This document shows, piece by piece, positions 62,338-64,000 of a DNA stretch of 64,000 nt. The notes beneath the pieces were generated by a model. The model was not told the DNA's origin, searched no databases, and worked only from the letters and a program-made list of their open reading frames with translations. Position 1 is the stretch's first letter, and each line of letters starts with the position of its first letter. The stretch spans positions 372,001 through 436,000 of the forward strand of contig OY782858.1 of assembly GCA_963678465.1 (NCBI GenBank). The letters run 5' to 3'. Origin of the DNA: Paludibacter sp963678465. Its GTDB lineage: Bacteria; Bacteroidota; Bacteroidia; Bacteroidales; Paludibacteraceae. A program made the position numbers and the translations under genes.

Positions 62338-62835
62338 TTAATATTTGTCGTATTTAATCTTAATCTCTTTTGTCATATTATTAATTGTTTTTGAGGGCTC
62401 AATTATATTGGTAGAATCAAAATTATTTTCTTCAATTTTTTTGTCAACGAACTTATAATCTGACGAAGTACTACTAAACATTATGCTGTCATTTGTAATT
62501 ATTTTATAATCGTAAATGCTCGGCTCTGTATTTACATTTGGTGAAATTTCATAATATTTACCGTCCTTTATCCACCATTTCCCAGTTTCAATATCTCTAA
62601 TTACTGTATCTGCTTTTATTGTAACAAAAAAGATTGTATAAGTCCCATCTGAAAGTCTTTTCTGAATCCAAGTTACATAACTATTATTTTCATATTTGTC
62701 ACCAACCCAATTTCCTATAAATGTGTTTTTATAAGGATTTTTAGTTTCAGTATTTTTGTCCGACAAATAATTATAAGCAAAATATAGTAAAATCACAATG
62801 ATTATTATCAAAATAGGAATTCTTTTTGGATTCAT
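62338..62835 (-). CDS. Hypothetical membrane-anchored protein
   Basis: A 165-residue protein of unknown family with an N-terminal transmembrane helix (about 5-25) and a small extracytoplasmic domain containing NTFIGNWVGDKYENNSYVTW, which resembles lipocalin-like or DUF-type beta barrels of about 100 residues. It lies between repeat copies D and E. Its composition is AT-rich like its neighbours. Confidence 0.55.
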   Translation of the reverse strand: MNPKRIPILIIIIVILLYFAYNYLSDKNTETKNPYKNTFIGNWVGDKYENNSYVTWIQKRLSDGTYTIFFVTIKADTVIRDIETGKWWIKDGKYYEISPNVNTEPSIYDYKIITNDSIMFSSTSSDYKFVDKKIEENNFDSTNIIEPSKTINNMTKEIKIKYDKY

Positions 62836-62952
62836 CTTAATTGAATATTTCGTTTGTTTTTATTGTTATAAATGCTGGTTAGTTTTGTTTTTCATTATTC
62901 AAATACATGGTCACGGACAGTTTGCGGGAGCATTCGCTCTCGCACAGTACAA

Positions 62953-63012
62953 AAGCTAATACGAGAGATAAAACTCTGAAATCGTACGAATTCGGCTATT
63001 GCTGCTTAGGCG
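62953..63012. repeat. Diverged structured repeat, copy E
   Basis: Shows GCTAATACGAGAG (62955-62967) and ends GCTTAGGCG (63004-63012), the outer signals of copies A to D, but the inner arms differ. It lies 19 nt after the minus-strand stop at 63032. A weaker element than A to D. Confidence 0.5.
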
Positions 63013-63031
63013 TGTGTAGTATAGATAGTGG

Positions 63032-63604
63032 TTATCTGTTCAACACCACTATCAGTACCCCAATTTTATCATTAAAACCCATTACCGGACTTATGATTTT
63101 TACTGAATTTTCTTCCGTATAAACCGTAGTGCTTGTTAGATTTGAAAAAGCTGTTGTTTCGAGAGAAGTTCCTTCAAATTTCTTGTCTGAAGATAGCAGA
63201 ACGATATTGTTCTTTGGATTTATAAGTTGTACAAGGTCTGCCCCGGACTGTCGAACAAATACACTTAGTAATTGATTTAGGTTCTCAGTGTTATTCCTTA
63301 ATAATTCACTTCTTACCGACCACGAAAAAACTTCGGTTGCAAACTTAAGGTGTTTTGTTTGCAAACTGTCAATTTTGCTTTCATATTGAGTTATCAGCTG
63401 TGTTTTCTCATTGCTGAACTTTTTTTCGTTTATGTAAATTTTAATAGAAAACCAAACAAAAACAACCAGTAACAATAGGATTAAAACTGTTGAAACTTTA
63501 TTGTTTTTGAATAAGGCAACAAGTTTTTCTTTGAATTTGTTTTGGTTCTTAATCGATTCGATATCATTGGTCTTTGCCAAATTATTTTTTTCTTCTGTTT
63601 GCAT
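63032..63604 (-). CDS. Hypothetical membrane protein with sensor-like domain
   Basis: A 190-residue protein with an N-terminal helix (about 35-52, TVLILLLLVVFVWFSIKIY), a coiled coil (about 55-90) and a small C-terminal domain (about 105-190) whose pattern (ADLVQLINPKNNIVLLSSDKKFEG and SPVMGFNDKIGVLIVVLNR) resembles a single Cache or PAS-type fold. That would suit ligand sensing, but no output domain follows. Function unknown. It is on the minus strand in the cassette-like region. Confidence 0.55.
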   Translation of the reverse strand: MQTEEKNNLAKTNDIESIKNQNKFKEKLVALFKNNKVSTVLILLLLVVFVWFSIKIYINEKKFSNEKTQLITQYESKIDSLQTKHLKFATEVFSWSVRSELLRNNTENLNQLLSVFVRQSGADLVQLINPKNNIVLLSSDKKFEGTSLETTAFSNLTSTTVYTEENSVKIISPVMGFNDKIGVLIVVLNR

Positions 63605-63655
63605 ACATTTCTGTTTAAATGGTCATTTAATTTTTATGTTAGTGTCTTCCATTGT

Positions 63656-63851
63656 TATTTTTCTTTCAATAAAGAATAACCCAAACCGCCCGAAATTGAT
63701 CCTAAAATATAAATGGCTACGCTTGAAAAGAAAGTGAAATTGCTAAATGTAGATTTATAAAGTTCAGTTTCGCTTTTTCTTTATTTTGAATGCCGGAAAT
63801 AACAGTCACCCAACCAAAGAGTAGCAGTAAAATTGTTTTTAATAATCTTAT
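63656..63851 (-). pseudogene. Frameshifted two-helix membrane protein remnant
   Basis: The minus strand carries two reading-frame pieces that join with one missing base near 63768-63772 (an A run): the first encodes LLKTILLLLFGWVTVISGIQ and the second, ending at 63656, encodes SSVAIYILGSISGGLGYSL. Together they look like one two-helix protein. No ATG is present at its start. Either a decayed gene or a sequence error. The frameshift position is inferred. Confidence 0.4.
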
Positions 63852-63854
63852 CTT

Positions 63855-64000
63855 CTATTTTTCAAGCGTTGTGCGTGAAATTTCAACACCAGTAGGATAA
63901 TTCAGATTTCCCTGGTCTTCGGCTGTAATAAAAATTTCTTTTACATTAAATGGAGTTGTTGTTTTTAAAGTTGCCTTCTTAGCATTTCTAATAGTTAATT
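63855..64000 (-). CDS. C-terminal end of a gene cut by the right edge
   Basis: From the right edge the minus strand reads 47 sense codons, containing PFNVKEIFITAEDQGNLNYP and ending TTLEK before TAG at 63855. Beta-strand-like composition; no family recognised. Its 5' part lies outside the window. Confidence 0.45.
   Translation of the reverse strand, partial: LTIRNAKKATLKTTTPFNVKEIFITAEDQGNLNYPTGVEISRTTLEK

Overview
The window comes from a Bacteroidota chromosome, most likely an anaerobic or microaerophilic Bacteroidales-type organism. The evidence is the Bacteroidota promoter grammar (TAnnTTTG at -7, sometimes with TTG about 19-21 bp upstream), weak Shine-Dalgarno sequences, SusCD-era protein families (Porin_10-type porin, DUF4369/TlpA thioredoxins, a type IX secretion C-terminal tail), and NADP-glutamate dehydrogenase, uronate and capsule genes of the Bacteroidales type. 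Base composition is AT-leaning by eye. I cannot name the species from the sequence alone.

Layout. 1-4.9 kb (minus): a metA-type homoserine O-acyltransferase cut by the left edge, a periplasmic solute-binding protein, a putative porin and a D-lactate-type 2-hydroxyacid dehydrogenase. 5.0-12.8 kb (minus): one capsule/exopolysaccharide operon with two Wza-like lipoproteins, a Wzc-like tyrosine autokinase, gmd, fcl and ugd, read from a good promoter at 12.8 kb. 13-23.5 kb: envelope lipoproteins and thioredoxins, mutY, HU, a 29-residue mS38-like basic peptide, rng, an AlkD-like protein, uraA, an EamA transporter and tRNA-Ser(CGA). 23.7-34 kb (minus): a J-domain-like coiled-coil protein, an RluA-type synthase, an FAD oxidoreductase, a PAP2-like membrane protein, a peptide transporter and a large receiver plus PEP-synthase-N protein. 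34-46 kb: gdhA, aspartate kinase, katG (minus), uxaB and uxaA, a coiled-coil lipoprotein and a T9SS-secreted protein. 46.4-51.7 kb (minus): a compact carotenoid operon (crtI, CruC/CruD-like glycosyl- and acyltransferases, CruF-like hydratase, idi, crtB), divergent from a MarR-type regulator across a long palindrome. 52.6-54.7 kb: lrgAB and a nitroreductase.

54.7-64 kb is accessory DNA. All genes lie on the minus strand, most are short orphan lipoproteins or membrane proteins, and five gene 3' ends are followed within 0-63 nt by copies of a structured repeat. The repeat is closed by CTAATAC/GTATTAG and folds into two arms with compensatory changes between copies. Two copies are extended to 320 bp and carry a perfect hairpin and a consensus minus-strand promoter. 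This gene-repeat-gene-repeat layout resembles an integron cassette array with non-canonical sites, and it is the most interesting part of the window.

A second unusual layer is a set of intergenic heptanucleotide tracts near 28, 53.7 and 55 kb, two of which flank the nitroreductase gene as inverted copies.
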